Shown here piece by piece: positions 1 to 9,652 of a DNA stretch of 64,000 nucleotides. The notes under the pieces were generated by a model. That model saw only the letters and a program-made list of their open reading frames with translations. It was not told the DNA's origin and did not search any database. The stretch spans positions 1 through 64,000 of the forward strand of contig CANLII010000008.1 of assembly GCA_947491315.1 (NCBI GenBank), in the 5' to 3' direction. Origin of the DNA: Ignavibacteria bacterium. GTDB lineage: Bacteria > Bacteroidota > Ignavibacteria > Kapaibacteriales > UBA961. A program made the translations under genes and the position numbers. How positions within the stretch are numbered: position 1 is the first letter of the stretch; every line of letters begins with the position of its first letter.

Positions 1-21
1 CGCCTACTTTCTCATTATGGA

Positions 22-2511
22 ATGCCGATTCTCATATCATTGATAGTATGTGGAATCGGATTAGGAATTTTCTCTTTGTCATTGGTAACAAAAACTTCCA
101 TTGACAAAGGTGAAATACATCACTCTCGATCCATCATGGATTCAGTTCATATTTACCGCAATAAGTTCAGTATTCCACATATCGTTTCTCACAATGAACA
201 AGATGCATTCATAGCGATGGGATATGTTCATGCGCAAGACAGATTATGGCAAATGGATATAGCACGAAGAGCGGGTAGAGGAAGATTGGCAGAAATCTTC
301 GGGGAGCAAGCTTTACAATCAGATAGATTCATGAGGGTAATGAATCTTGTGGACATAGCAGGGAATTTATTGAAGAATTCTAGTAAAACAACAAAACAAA
401 TACTTGAATCCTATAGCAAAGGTGTCAATCTTTTTTTGGAGATGAACCCTGATAAAGTACCTTTTGAATTTGGTGCATTGAGTTATACACCGGAATCTTG
501 GACCCCTGAAGATTGTCTCATCATCATGAGATTAATGGCGATTGAAATGAATATGAGTATGTGGACAGATTTAGCATTCGGTGAGATCGCCGATAAATTC
601 GGTATTCAGTCTGCATTTGCAATGATTCCGAAGAATACTCCGGGAACAGTGTATCAATATGGAGGTACAAGTCAAGAGTTTACATCTGAAGAATCTACAA
701 TTGCACAAGGAAGTTTGGAAGGTTTATCTACCATACATACATCCATGATTCTTTCTGCAAGAGAATATCTGGGATTTTCAGGAGATGGAATAGGTAGTAA
801 TGCCTGGGTTATGCGAACATCTCCAAAAGAAAAGAAAACATCTGTGATTTTGGCTAATGACCCACACTTGAAATTGTCACTGCCGGCCCGTTGGTATCAA
901 GCACATATAACAAGTCCCGGATTTAATGCCATTGGCGCGACCATTCCTGGTTTACCACTCATCGTTTCAGGTAGGAATGATCTAAGTTCTTGGGGTATAT
1001 CCAATATGATGAATGATGATTTTGACTATTTCATAGAAAAAGTTGATAAGAAGAATTCAAATTACTACTTCAATGAATCCGGCGAACGAGTGAAATTCAA
1101 GTATAAAAGAGATACCATCATCATTAAAAATGGTGAACCGCTCATCTATGATATCCGTTATACTGGACGCTCAGCCGTTATTTCAGATGCGCCACCAACA
1201 GGACTCCTAAAAGATATCAATAATAAGAATTCCGTATTTGATCGGTATTGTTTGACATATTCTTGGACGGGTATGCAAATGTCTGATGAGATTCTTGGTA
1301 TGTATAAGGTCATGAAATCATCTTCTTGGTCAGACTGCAAAAAAGGATTTGATGTTTGGTGCGCACCTGCATTGAATTTTGTCTATGGAAATGCAAATGG
1401 TACTATTGCTTCTGCAAGCATTGGAATGATCGCTAAAAGAGGAGAAAAGAACAATCCGAATCTACCATCACCGGGTTGGAAAAAAGGCTATTCTTGGAAT
1501 GGTGTATATACTTCCTCAATTTTACCGTCTCAATCTTTCCTAGGAAATGAATATTCCAAACGATTCATCATTACCGCAAATAATCCGCTCATATCTAATC
1601 CAAATGTATATCATTCAGTTCTGTGGGAACCTTCATCCAGAGCAGATAGATTACAACAAACCTTAAAAGAATTTGACGAATATGATGTACGTGATGCCCA
1701 ATATTTACAGATGGATGTGTATTCGGCATATGCTCGACAAGTGATGGATTCAATATTGCCAGTATTGATCAAAAAAAAGAAGTATATGCCTGTGAATGCA
1801 AAAAAAGCAATAGAAAAAATGAAGAATTGGAAATGTTATATTACAAATCAGGATATAGAACCAACCATTTTTTCATTGTTTCTTGATGAGTATTATCGAT
1901 CAGTTTTTGAAGATCAACTCACTGCGCCGATATTAAGACTGTATAATATTGTTTCCAATGTTCCTACTCGTATCATTCTGCATACATTATATGATTCAGA
2001 AGAAAAATGGGATTCTTGGTTTGACGATGTTAGAACCAAACAGATCAAAGAAGACAGATCAGAAATAGTATTTAGATCGTTCTTGAGAGCAATCAAAAAA
2101 GGGGATAGATACTTTGCAAATCCAGATATACGAACTTGGAAATATGGAAAACTACATTCCATTTTATTGGAACATCTCTTTTCCTCAAGCACATTATTAT
2201 CACCAATTGTGACGCATGGTCCATTTCCGCATGGCGGTAATAATACTACCCTAAACAATGGATCTTGGTCATTCAATGATCCATTCAAACAAACCTTAGG
2301 AGCATCAGTCAGAGTCATTTCCGACATGCGAGACTCCATGCTCTATTGCGTATTACCGGGTGGTGTGTCCGGAGAGCCACTGAGTTCACATTATAGTGAT
2401 CAAGTTCAATTATGGCTCAATGGTGGATATATAGCTCTTTCAGCCACAAGAAATATTTCTACAGATTTCACGCTTTCTTCAATCTTGGCACCGGAACCAA
2501 AGAATGACTGA
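22..2511 (+). CDS. Penicillin acylase (Ntn-hydrolase) family protein; N-terminus may extend beyond the window
   Basis: Long ORF; AMGYVHAQDRLWQMDIARRAGRGRLAEIFG and GIGSNAWVM (nucleophile Ser, codon 796-798) are penicillin-amidase hallmarks. Frame stays open from base 1. Confidence 0.9.
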   Translation: MPILISLIVCGIGLGIFSLSLVTKTSIDKGEIHHSRSIMDSVHIYRNKFSIPHIVSHNEQDAFIAMGYVHAQDRLWQMDIARRAGRGRLAEIFGEQALQSDRFMRVMNLVDIAGNLLKNSSKTTKQILESYSKGVNLFLEMNPDKVPFEFGALSYTPESWTPEDCLIIMRLMAIEMNMSMWTDLAFGEIADKFGIQSAFAMIPKNTPGTVYQYGGTSQEFTSEESTIAQGSLEGLSTIHTSMILSAREYLGFSGDGIGSNAWVMRTSPKEKKTSVILANDPHLKLSLPARWYQAHITSPGFNAIGATIPGLPLIVSGRNDLSSWGISNMMNDDFDYFIEKVDKKNSNYYFNESGERVKFKYKRDTIIIKNGEPLIYDIRYTGRSAVISDAPPTGLLKDINNKNSVFDRYCLTYSWTGMQMSDEILGMYKVMKSSSWSDCKKGFDVWCAPALNFVYGNANGTIASASIGMIAKRGEKNNPNLPSPGWKKGYSWNGVYTSSILPSQSFLGNEYSKRFIITANNPLISNPNVYHSVLWEPSSRADRLQQTLKEFDEYDVRDAQYLQMDVYSAYARQVMDSILPVLIKKKKYMPVNAKKAIEKMKNWKCYITNQDIEPTIFSLFLDEYYRSVFEDQLTAPILRLYNIVSNVPTRIILHTLYDSEEKWDSWFDDVRTKQIKEDRSEIVFRSFLRAIKKGDRYFANPDIRTWKYGKLHSILLEHLFSSSTLLSPIVTHGPFPHGGNNTTLNNGSWSFNDPFKQTLGASVRVISDMRDSMLYCVLPGGVSGEPLSSHYSDQVQLWLNGGYIALSATRNISTDFTLSSILAPEPKND

Positions 2512-3253
2512 ATTCATCATAGATACAAAAAAATATCCCAAACCACGAAGCAGGCATCACAATGCTTCAAATGTGTATTTCCCTTTGGATAAATTGAGTA
2601 CAATCCCGAGATATTATCCTCCTTTGATCCAACAGATCAATTGGAATGAGTTCTTTTCCAATGGAATGCCACCTTCAGTATTGGATATCGGATGTGGTTG
2701 GGGATCTTTCATGATGACTTATGCTTTGAATAATCCTGAATCTAATATTCTGGGAATAGAAATCAGACAATTATTGATTGAATGGATGAATACTATCATT
2801 CATGGTGAATCTATTTCAAATGCACATGCTTTATGGTATTCTTTACCAAATGGATTACATTTCCTCACCAATGATTCCATTCAAGAATTCTTTTCATTTT
2901 TTCCGGATCCATGGGTTAAGAAGAAACATCATAAACGAAGAGCATTCACCGAAGAATTGATTCAAGAATGCATCAGATTATCCAAGCATGGTGCACAATT
3001 TAGAATCATGACCGATGTTCCTGAAGTTGCAGATTATCAATTCGCTTTACTTAGTGAGTATCCTTCATTTGTCATGGAATATGCAGAGTATTGTGGCGAA
3101 CACAATCATACTTGGAATGACACTTTATCAGGAATCTTTCTTCAAGAATATAATGCTGATATGTGGAATCTTCCCATGACCGACCAAGAAGTATTTTCAC
3201 GAAAGAAGCATATTCCATATCTCAGAGTTTCATATCGGATTCAGAAGATTTGA
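2504..3253 (+). CDS. trmB: tRNA (guanine-N7-)-methyltransferase
   Basis: SAM motif VLDIGCGWGSF and TrmB signature FFPDPWVKKKHHKRR; overlaps upstream stop by 8 bp. Confidence 0.93.
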   Translation: MTEFIIDTKKYPKPRSRHHNASNVYFPLDKLSTIPRYYPPLIQQINWNEFFSNGMPPSVLDIGCGWGSFMMTYALNNPESNILGIEIRQLLIEWMNTIIHGESISNAHALWYSLPNGLHFLTNDSIQEFFSFFPDPWVKKKHHKRRAFTEELIQECIRLSKHGAQFRIMTDVPEVADYQFALLSEYPSFVMEYAEYCGEHNHTWNDTLSGIFLQEYNADMWNLPMTDQEVFSRKKHIPYLRVSYRIQKI

Positions 3254-3879
3254 TGACATCTTTTGACATATTGGATTTTCTTGAAAATCAACCATTAACG
3301 CCTTCTCTTTTGCTCTTTGCCTATCAAACCGGCTGGTTTCCGATGGCAGACGATGAAACAAATGAGATTTATTGGCATTCACCAATGAGGAGAGCAATAT
3401 TCCCATTATGTGAGGATGGTCCGAAGCCTACACTCAAGAAAGCTTATATCAATTCAGATTGGTCATTTACAATCAATACTGCATTCTCAGATGTGATACA
3501 ACAGTGTGCAAAACGAAAGGATACATGGATAAATGAAGACATCATGATGGCTTACACTACATTATATGATCAAGGATTTGCGCATTCGGTTGAAACATAT
3601 CATGAAGGGAATCTCATTGGCGGACTCTATGGAGTATCCATTGGATCTGCCTTTTTTGGTGAATCTATGTTTAGTCTTCAATCAAATGCTTCAAAACTAG
3701 CTTTCGTCCACTTATACAATCATTTGATACATCAAGGATTCACACTTTTGGATTCTCAGTATATTAATGATCATACTCAGTTATTGGGAGCAAAAACTAT
3801 CTTAAGATCCGAATATCTACAAATGCTTTCCGAAGCCTTGCAAAAGAAAGATATTACATTTACTCATTCTAACTTGTAA
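3253..3879 (+). CDS. aat: Leucyl/phenylalanyl-tRNA--protein transferase
   Basis: LLFAYQTGWFPMADDETNEIYWHSPMRRAIFPL and GGLYGVSIGSAFFGESMFS; start placed at ATG 3253 in a TGATG overlap with the trmB stop. Confidence 0.93.
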   Translation: MTSFDILDFLENQPLTPSLLLFAYQTGWFPMADDETNEIYWHSPMRRAIFPLCEDGPKPTLKKAYINSDWSFTINTAFSDVIQQCAKRKDTWINEDIMMAYTTLYDQGFAHSVETYHEGNLIGGLYGVSIGSAFFGESMFSLQSNASKLAFVHLYNHLIHQGFTLLDSQYINDHTQLLGAKTILRSEYLQMLSEALQKKDITFTHSNL

Positions 3880-3884
3880 AAGTC

Positions 3885-4367
3885 ATGAGAACCATCTCAA
3901 TTGAAAGTAATGGAAGAATTGAAAAGACAGCCGTATATTTGAATGGTGAACAAATAGCAGGCATTAAAGAATTACTTCTGTCAATAGATGAGGAAGGTAT
4001 ATTCAATGCGATAATTTCCTTCACTACCTCTTCAGGTACTGTACTAACAAAACAATTATTTACCGACGATCTGTCACAATTGCAAAGAAGAGAAGCCGCT
4101 TTTTCGGAAGATGAAGCGATGGACTTACGATCATTGGCAGTTGAAAGTGATGGAACTCTCGACAATACATCCGTATTCATGAATAATGAGTTCATTGATG
4201 GCATAGTATCAATCATGGTGCATATCATGATTGATTCGGTTCAAAAGAGAGGAAATGTGTTCTCAAAGATCTTTTCTAAAAATCAATCATATTCAGAAAC
4301 ACGATTTCTTTCTGAAATCGTCTTAAGGAACCTTGATGGTTCTGAAAGTATCGAATCTATATTCTGA
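3885..4367 (+). CDS. Hypothetical protein with internal ~80-aa-offset duplication
   Basis: 160-aa ORF in tight spacing; ISIESNGRIEKTAVYLNGEQIAGI resembles LAVESDGTLDNTSVFMNNEFIDGI. Confidence 0.65.
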   Translation: MRTISIESNGRIEKTAVYLNGEQIAGIKELLLSIDEEGIFNAIISFTTSSGTVLTKQLFTDDLSQLQRREAAFSEDEAMDLRSLAVESDGTLDNTSVFMNNEFIDGIVSIMVHIMIDSVQKRGNVFSKIFSKNQSYSETRFLSEIVLRNLDGSESIESIF

Positions 4368-4375
4368 GGAATTCC

Positions 4376-4984
4376 ATGAATACATTCATGAAACATGCAT
4401 ATGTCCTTTTTATTATTACCATGCTATCATTCGTGGTATTACCATTCACTTCTGAAGCTCGAGGTAGCTTTGGTGGTGGACGAGGCCGATCTTTTGGTAC
4501 ACGATCTTTTGGTGGGTCCAGATCTTTTGGTTCATCAAGAGGGAATTCTGGTGGAACGCGTTCATTCTCCAATGGAAGATCATTTAGATCTATGTCCACA
4601 GGTCGTTTTGCCAATGGACAACAATATAGAACTCGTTATGGAACCCCAAGAAAAACAACATCAATGAATATTGCTCAAAATGGAAGAGATAGAAACTATG
4701 CCGTTCATTCGTATGGAGGAATGGGAGATCGTTTCATGACAGGATATCTACTTGGTTCTATTCCTTGGTATTGGCATATGCCATTTCATCCAGCATTTTA
4801 CTATTCAAGACCTGTGGTCGTGGATGGTACTAATGGTAAAAAAGAAGCATATCCTGGAACATTTTCATTCGGATCCGTGATCTTGGTTATCTTGATGTTA
4901 GGCGGAATAGGATTTATAATCTATGCCTTATTTTTTAGAAGAAAGCAGCAATTCAATTATGGGGAGTATTCATCTTTTAGTTGA
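4376..4984 (+). CDS. Secreted/membrane protein with Gly/Ser/Arg/Phe low-complexity region and C-terminal TM helix
   Basis: Signal peptide, RSFGG-type repeats, then VILVILMLGGIGFIIYALFF before RRK. Confidence 0.7.
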   Translation: MNTFMKHAYVLFIITMLSFVVLPFTSEARGSFGGGRGRSFGTRSFGGSRSFGSSRGNSGGTRSFSNGRSFRSMSTGRFANGQQYRTRYGTPRKTTSMNIAQNGRDRNYAVHSYGGMGDRFMTGYLLGSIPWYWHMPFHPAFYYSRPVVVDGTNGKKEAYPGTFSFGSVILVILMLGGIGFIIYALFFRRKQQFNYGEYSSFS

Positions 4985-6283
4985 TCATTGTTGAATAGTC
5001 AAATAAACGGTTACTGCTCTTGATTTTGCTCTTTTGTCTTGAATGGAAGCCTCCCCATTCATCTCACGAATTCCTTCGCCGGAAACATCATGAGATTGCA
5101 AGCCACAAGTTTTAAGATAATCGGTAATAGTTTGAGCTCTCTTTATGGAGAGCTTTTTATTATACAGTACACTTCCTCTGTCATCTGTGAATCCTTTAAT
5201 GATGACAAACTTATTTCTATCTTTTACTTGATTGCACATATCTTGTAATTGAGACCTATGAGCAGAAGTCAATTTCCATTGATTACTTTCAAAGTATAAT
5301 TCTAGAGTCGTATTTGAAAATGGTTTTTGAACTTGGGGAAGAGCTACTGCTATTTTCTCTTGTGGTCTGATATCGGGTTGAAGACATACAAAGTACATTC
5401 CTTCTCGATCATTTATTGTGTCGGTTGAAATGATACAGGCAGTATCACCTCGTGCAGTCAATGTGATCGAACGCTCATTCCCGGATGTATTGATATAAGG
5501 TCCCAAATTAACCGGTTTGCTCCATGAGGTCCAGCTATCATCTAATCTTCTCGATATAAAAAGATCACTTCCTCCATAACCACCTAATCCATTTGAATAA
5601 TAATAGAGCGTTTTATTATCCTGTGCTATAAAAGGGGAACCCTCACGAGAAGAAGTATTGATTGTCTTACCCATCCACATTGGACTTGACCATACATTTT
5701 CATTTTCTTTAAAAGAAACATATAAGTCCAAATCTCCCATCGATTCTGTATGATTCATGGCTAGAATCAATACATTCTGATCTGCATTCATTGTGGCAAA
5801 ATATTGAGGAGATCTCATGACAAAATCTTTAATGGTGAAAGCCGGTTTGATATTCCATGTATCTTTCTGTACATCTGCCATGTGAAACGATAAATTACCA
5901 AGAGTATTGACAGTTGCAATGAAAGCTGCATTCCCATCTGAAGTGATTGAGAAAAGAGCATTAGAACGAATCGTATTTATTGTTGGACCCGCATTAATGG
6001 GCGAAGTCCAATAATTATTGTTTACTCTATCGGTATACCATATATCATCCGGATCGGAAATACCACCAATATTATCCGGATGCTCTTTTCGGACAAAATA
6101 CAATCTCGTTCCTGAAGGATGGAGAACGGGAAGCAATGTACGAGAATAACTATTCACTATATCTGGCAATCGTTCTTTGCAATAGAATGCTTGTTGTGCT
6201 TCAACTACTTGAAACATACACAACAACAAAACGATGATACATACATAGCCTAGTTGTTGAATTGTGCTTTTATCGCGCTCCAT
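4985..6283 (-). CDS. PD40 beta-propeller / OmpA-like C-terminal domain protein
   Basis: Signal peptide, propeller-type repeats (DIWYTDRVNNNYWTSPINAGPTINT), OmpA domain (FVIIKGFTDDRGSVLYNKKLSIKRAQTITDYL). Confidence 0.8.
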   Translation of the reverse strand: MERDKSTIQQLGYVCIIVLLLCMFQVVEAQQAFYCKERLPDIVNSYSRTLLPVLHPSGTRLYFVRKEHPDNIGGISDPDDIWYTDRVNNNYWTSPINAGPTINTIRSNALFSITSDGNAAFIATVNTLGNLSFHMADVQKDTWNIKPAFTIKDFVMRSPQYFATMNADQNVLILAMNHTESMGDLDLYVSFKENENVWSSPMWMGKTINTSSREGSPFIAQDNKTLYYYSNGLGGYGGSDLFISRRLDDSWTSWSKPVNLGPYINTSGNERSITLTARGDTACIISTDTINDREGMYFVCLQPDIRPQEKIAVALPQVQKPFSNTTLELYFESNQWKLTSAHRSQLQDMCNQVKDRNKFVIIKGFTDDRGSVLYNKKLSIKRAQTITDYLKTCGLQSHDVSGEGIREMNGEASIQDKRAKSRAVTVYLTIQQ

Positions 6284-6849
6284 GTTATTCCTGTTGTATC
6301 GTGTTTTCCCAAAAAGTCAGACCATCGTTGAATGCTCCAAAGTCCATCCGTTTGCCTTTTTATGACAAATCTCAGTGAACCATTTGCTTCACCTGAAATG
6401 GAAATCATTCCATGCGGTATCAAGAGTCGATAATCAGACTGAATAATGACTGAATCCGGGGTTATTCCATCAATACTTGTATTTGTTAATTGTAACTCCG
6501 TTTGTATTTCTTTCGGAATTTTTGACATAACATTTTGAAAATAGACTCGTTCTTGATTGATATTCCATTGAGAAAACAAACCACCATATCTGGTGAGTAC
6601 TTCGATGCTTGGTTCAAAGACAAAAAATTGGTTTGAGCCATTCAAAGAATCTGAGAAACATCGAACATATCCAGTGGGATCTTTGAATTGAACCGACTTT
6701 TTCAAATTCATAAGTACTGTCTGATAATCAAAAGGAGGATCATATTGAACGGCATTCTCAGGATTTTCAGGAGTTCTGGTCTCCAGTAAAGAGCATCCTG
6801 AACCTATCAGACAAAATACCACTATGTAAAAATGATGAATCATACTCAC
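6250..6849 (-). CDS. Putative lipoprotein, unknown function
   Basis: N-terminal lipobox-like FCLIGSGCS; same operon direction as neighbours. Confidence 0.65.
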   Translation of the reverse strand: MSMIHHFYIVVFCLIGSGCSLLETRTPENPENAVQYDPPFDYQTVLMNLKKSVQFKDPTGYVRCFSDSLNGSNQFFVFEPSIEVLTRYGGLFSQWNINQERVYFQNVMSKIPKEIQTELQLTNTSIDGITPDSVIIQSDYRLLIPHGMISISGEANGSLRFVIKRQTDGLWSIQRWSDFLGKHDTTGITWSAIKAQFNN

Positions 6850-7442
6850 ATCACTATCCTCGATTCCATAGCTTTTGATAGAGTTGCTTCATCTGTGTAC
6901 TCTAATTCACTACCAATCGGAATGCCACGCGCAGGACGACTGACGATGATCTCCAATGGTTTAATCATCCTAGCCAGATATTGCATGGTGACTTCACCTT
7001 CGACCGTAGGATTAAGAGCCAAAATGATTTCCTTGACATTGGAATTCAATCGTGCTATCAATTCCCGAATTTTAAGATCATCCGGATTTATGCCTTCAAG
7101 GGGATTTATATTCCCATGTAATACATGATATAAACCCTTGAATTCACTCATCCTTTCAATAATCAAAACATCAGTTGGTTGTTCTACCACACAAATGACC
7201 GAGCGATCTCTTCTTTCTGAAGAACAAATCGGACAAGGATCATGTTCGGTATATGTAAAACATACCGAACATGAATGAACTGTTTCTTTCATTTGTATCA
7301 ATGACGATGCAAATGAATGAATGAATTCATCTGATTGTCTTAAAAGATAAAATGCAAGTCTTTGTGCTGTTTTTCTTCCAATCGACGGAAGGGAAGCAAA
7401 ATGCTCCACAACGGCTTCTATGGCTTCTGATTGAACATTCAT
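6846..7442 (-). CDS. recR: Recombination mediator RecR
   Basis: LPSIGRKTAQRLAFYLL, Cys4 finger CSVCFTYTEHDPCPIC, TOPRIM region ICVVEQPTDVLIIE. Confidence 0.95.
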   Translation of the reverse strand: MNVQSEAIEAVVEHFASLPSIGRKTAQRLAFYLLRQSDEFIHSFASSLIQMKETVHSCSVCFTYTEHDPCPICSSERRDRSVICVVEQPTDVLIIERMSEFKGLYHVLHGNINPLEGINPDDLKIRELIARLNSNVKEIILALNPTVEGEVTMQYLARMIKPLEIIVSRPARGIPIGSELEYTDEATLSKAMESRIVM

Positions 7443-7468
7443 AGTATGTAATTATGTTAGTTGACACG

Positions 7469-7476
7469 CAAATTTA
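7469..7476 (-). promoter_or_regulatory. Candidate -7 box (TAAATTTG) upstream of recR
   Basis: TAnnTTTG match on minus strand in the divergent recR/pspA spacer. Confidence 0.35.
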
Positions 7477-7529
7477 CTAAGTTATTTGTGTTCGACTCTC
7501 TGATATGGTCAATTCATGGAATTATCTGC

Positions 7530-7537
7530 TATTTTTG
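7530..7537 (+). promoter_or_regulatory. Candidate -7 box (TATTTTTG) upstream of pspA
   Basis: TAnnTTTG match 44 nt before ATG; no clear -33 TTG. Confidence 0.4.
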
Positions 7538-7580
7538 CATGTATGATGATGATAATCACACTTTTTAAACGGAGTTAGTT

Positions 7581-8285
7581 ATGGGAATATTCTCTCGAAT
7601 AGCCGATGTGTTCAAAGCAAATGTGAATGATGCACTTGATAATGCAGAAGATCCAGAAAAGATGCTCAAGCAAATGGTCATTGAAATGGAAGAATCTGTA
7701 AACAAAGCGACATTGGCTATTGCAAATTCCATGGCTCATGAAAAATCGCTGTTACGAAAGATTGAAAAAGCTAAGATTGATTCTGCTGATTGGTTATATA
7801 AAGCTCAACAGGCAGTAACTGCAGGCAGAGAAGATTTGGCAAGAGCGGCTTTAGAAAAGAAAGCAATTCAGGACAAAAATATAAGTGATCTTGAACCTAT
7901 TTATCTGATTGCAAAATCAACATCTGATAAATTACGCACTCAACTTGATGCACTGAAACATAAGCTGGATGAAGCAAGAGCAAGACAAGGCACTTTGATA
8001 GCCAGGTCCCAAGCCGCCAAAGCACAAAAGCAAATTGCGCAAACATTTAGTGGAGTTGGTTCTGACGCTTTCTCAAAATTTGACAAATTCGAAACAAAGA
8101 TAGAAACATTGGAATCTCAAGCAGAAGCATTTGAACAATTGGCAGGACAATCAACTTCACTCGATGATGAGTTCAAAAAACTTACCTCATCTTCTCAGGT
8201 TGAACAACAATTACTAGAGTTAAAGGCATCCATGGGTAAATTACCTTCTGCATCAAAAGATGCACTTCCACCACATCAAGAATAA
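7581..8285 (+). CDS. pspA: PspA/IM30 family protein
   Basis: MGIFSRIADVFKANVNDALDNAEDPEKMLKQMVIEMEES plus coiled-coil body. Confidence 0.92.
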   Translation: MGIFSRIADVFKANVNDALDNAEDPEKMLKQMVIEMEESVNKATLAIANSMAHEKSLLRKIEKAKIDSADWLYKAQQAVTAGREDLARAALEKKAIQDKNISDLEPIYLIAKSTSDKLRTQLDALKHKLDEARARQGTLIARSQAAKAQKQIAQTFSGVGSDAFSKFDKFETKIETLESQAEAFEQLAGQSTSLDDEFKKLTSSSQVEQQLLELKASMGKLPSASKDALPPHQE

Positions 8286-8296
8286 GGAATGGAATC

Positions 8297-8737
8297 ATGC
8301 ATACTCCCGAAGAACTTATACAAAAGACAAGAGATAAAGTAGAATCAGTACTCAATACTCAGTATCCCGATCATGTGTGTTTTGATAATGAATCATTTTC
8401 AATTGATGCTGGTTCTTCCAGAGTGATGATCATCATCAGACCCTTTACTGATAATGATACATGCATTGAATGCATGGCAACTTTGGTATCAGGAGCACTT
8501 ATCAATGAGGATTTACTCAGATTTCTTCTAAGAAAGAATGCTGAATTACATTTTGGTGCATTCTCTTTGATGTTTGATGATACAATTTGCTTTGCTCATT
8601 CAATAGCGGGTATTAATGCAGATGAAAATGAAATCATCACTAGCATTCAGTCTGTAGCACTGATTGCCGATCATTATGTTGATGAAATAATCACTATGGC
8701 CGGCGGTGAAAGATGTAGCGAAGTTTCCGGAATATAA
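8297..8737 (+). CDS. YbjN / type III chaperone-like fold protein
   Basis: Pattern LLRFLLRKNAELHFGAFSLMFDD...IAGINADENEIITSI...IADHYVDEI is typical of YbjN-like proteins. Confidence 0.6.
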   Translation: MHTPEELIQKTRDKVESVLNTQYPDHVCFDNESFSIDAGSSRVMIIIRPFTDNDTCIECMATLVSGALINEDLLRFLLRKNAELHFGAFSLMFDDTICFAHSIAGINADENEIITSIQSVALIADHYVDEIITMAGGERCSEVSGI

Positions 8738-8746
8738 TGCAACTTT

Positions 8747-9550
8747 TTATGGAGTATTCGGACTAGGAGCAAATATTCGCATAGAATATCTTAGTCCGAT
8801 TTGTCCTCTAAAACCGGATATATTCAATGTTGCATCATTTAAAGTGGAAGTAAACGGAAGATCATAGAATGCTGAGGCAGTTATATGCATGGATGGGGAA
8901 ACTCTTACCATTGGTTCAATTCCAATCACTCCACCAATCTGCAAAGGATTATATGTGGTAATTTCACCTGAACCCAATGTTCTTTCTTGTAATGTTTGAT
9001 TTCCAACCACAAAGCCAATCGATTCAGGACTCACTATTCTTGTTTTCTGATGAAACTCACCTGATAGCGGAATGCCAAACCGCAAGCCTCCAATCCCACG
9101 AAGAACAAATCCATAGACTTCGAAGATATTATATCGAAGATCAGTTTGAAATTCGATGAATTGCATGCTGGCATCGATAGTATTCTCCATGTTTGCTTGT
9201 GAGAAACCACTTGTGGAATTATCATCTCTTATGGGAAATGTAGAAGAAGTTGAGAGTAATCCACTTCTATCACGGAAACCCAAACCACCACTAAGCGCGA
9301 GAACATTTGACAATGGATATTCACCCTGAATACCAAAAGAAAAACCATTGCCTGACCCAGAGTTAAATTCATCACAAGAAACCGTTCCACCGAATTGTTT
9401 GAATTCTGATGAAAATGTATTTTGTAATAATCCCCCAGATACTTGAACAGCATAGATCTCTGTTTGTAAGAATCTATATGTCTGAGCCATCAATCCTGAT
9501 GTGGAAATAGTAAGTACTATAAAGAATAGGGAGACTTTGGACATTTTCAT
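8747..9550 (-). CDS. Outer-membrane beta-barrel protein
   Basis: Signal peptide; alternating hydrophobic/polar strands; ends in barrel-like strand IGLRYSMRIF. Confidence 0.6.
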   Translation of the reverse strand: MKMSKVSLFFIVLTISTSGLMAQTYRFLQTEIYAVQVSGGLLQNTFSSEFKQFGGTVSCDEFNSGSGNGFSFGIQGEYPLSNVLALSGGLGFRDRSGLLSTSSTFPIRDDNSTSGFSQANMENTIDASMQFIEFQTDLRYNIFEVYGFVLRGIGGLRFGIPLSGEFHQKTRIVSPESIGFVVGNQTLQERTLGSGEITTYNPLQIGGVIGIEPMVRVSPSMHITASAFYDLPFTSTLNDATLNISGFRGQIGLRYSMRIFAPSPNTP

Positions 9551-9652
9551 GTTTTAATAAGGTTTAGTGAGTTCGGAATTCAAATTACACACTTTGCGTA
9601 CAATCGTTTATCCTAATTTATACACATTTCCGAGTTATCATATTCTAAGGTA

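Noticed and set aside
1914-2339. 141-aa minus ORF inside the penicillin acylase gene
   Set aside because: Antisense to a well-supported CDS, no domain signature.
4357-4614. 85-aa Pro/Asp/Arg-rich minus ORF
   Set aside because: Antisense shadow of the RSFGG low-complexity gene.
7541-7556. ATGATGATGAT microrepeat before pspA
   Set aside because: Too short and simple to support a functional claim.
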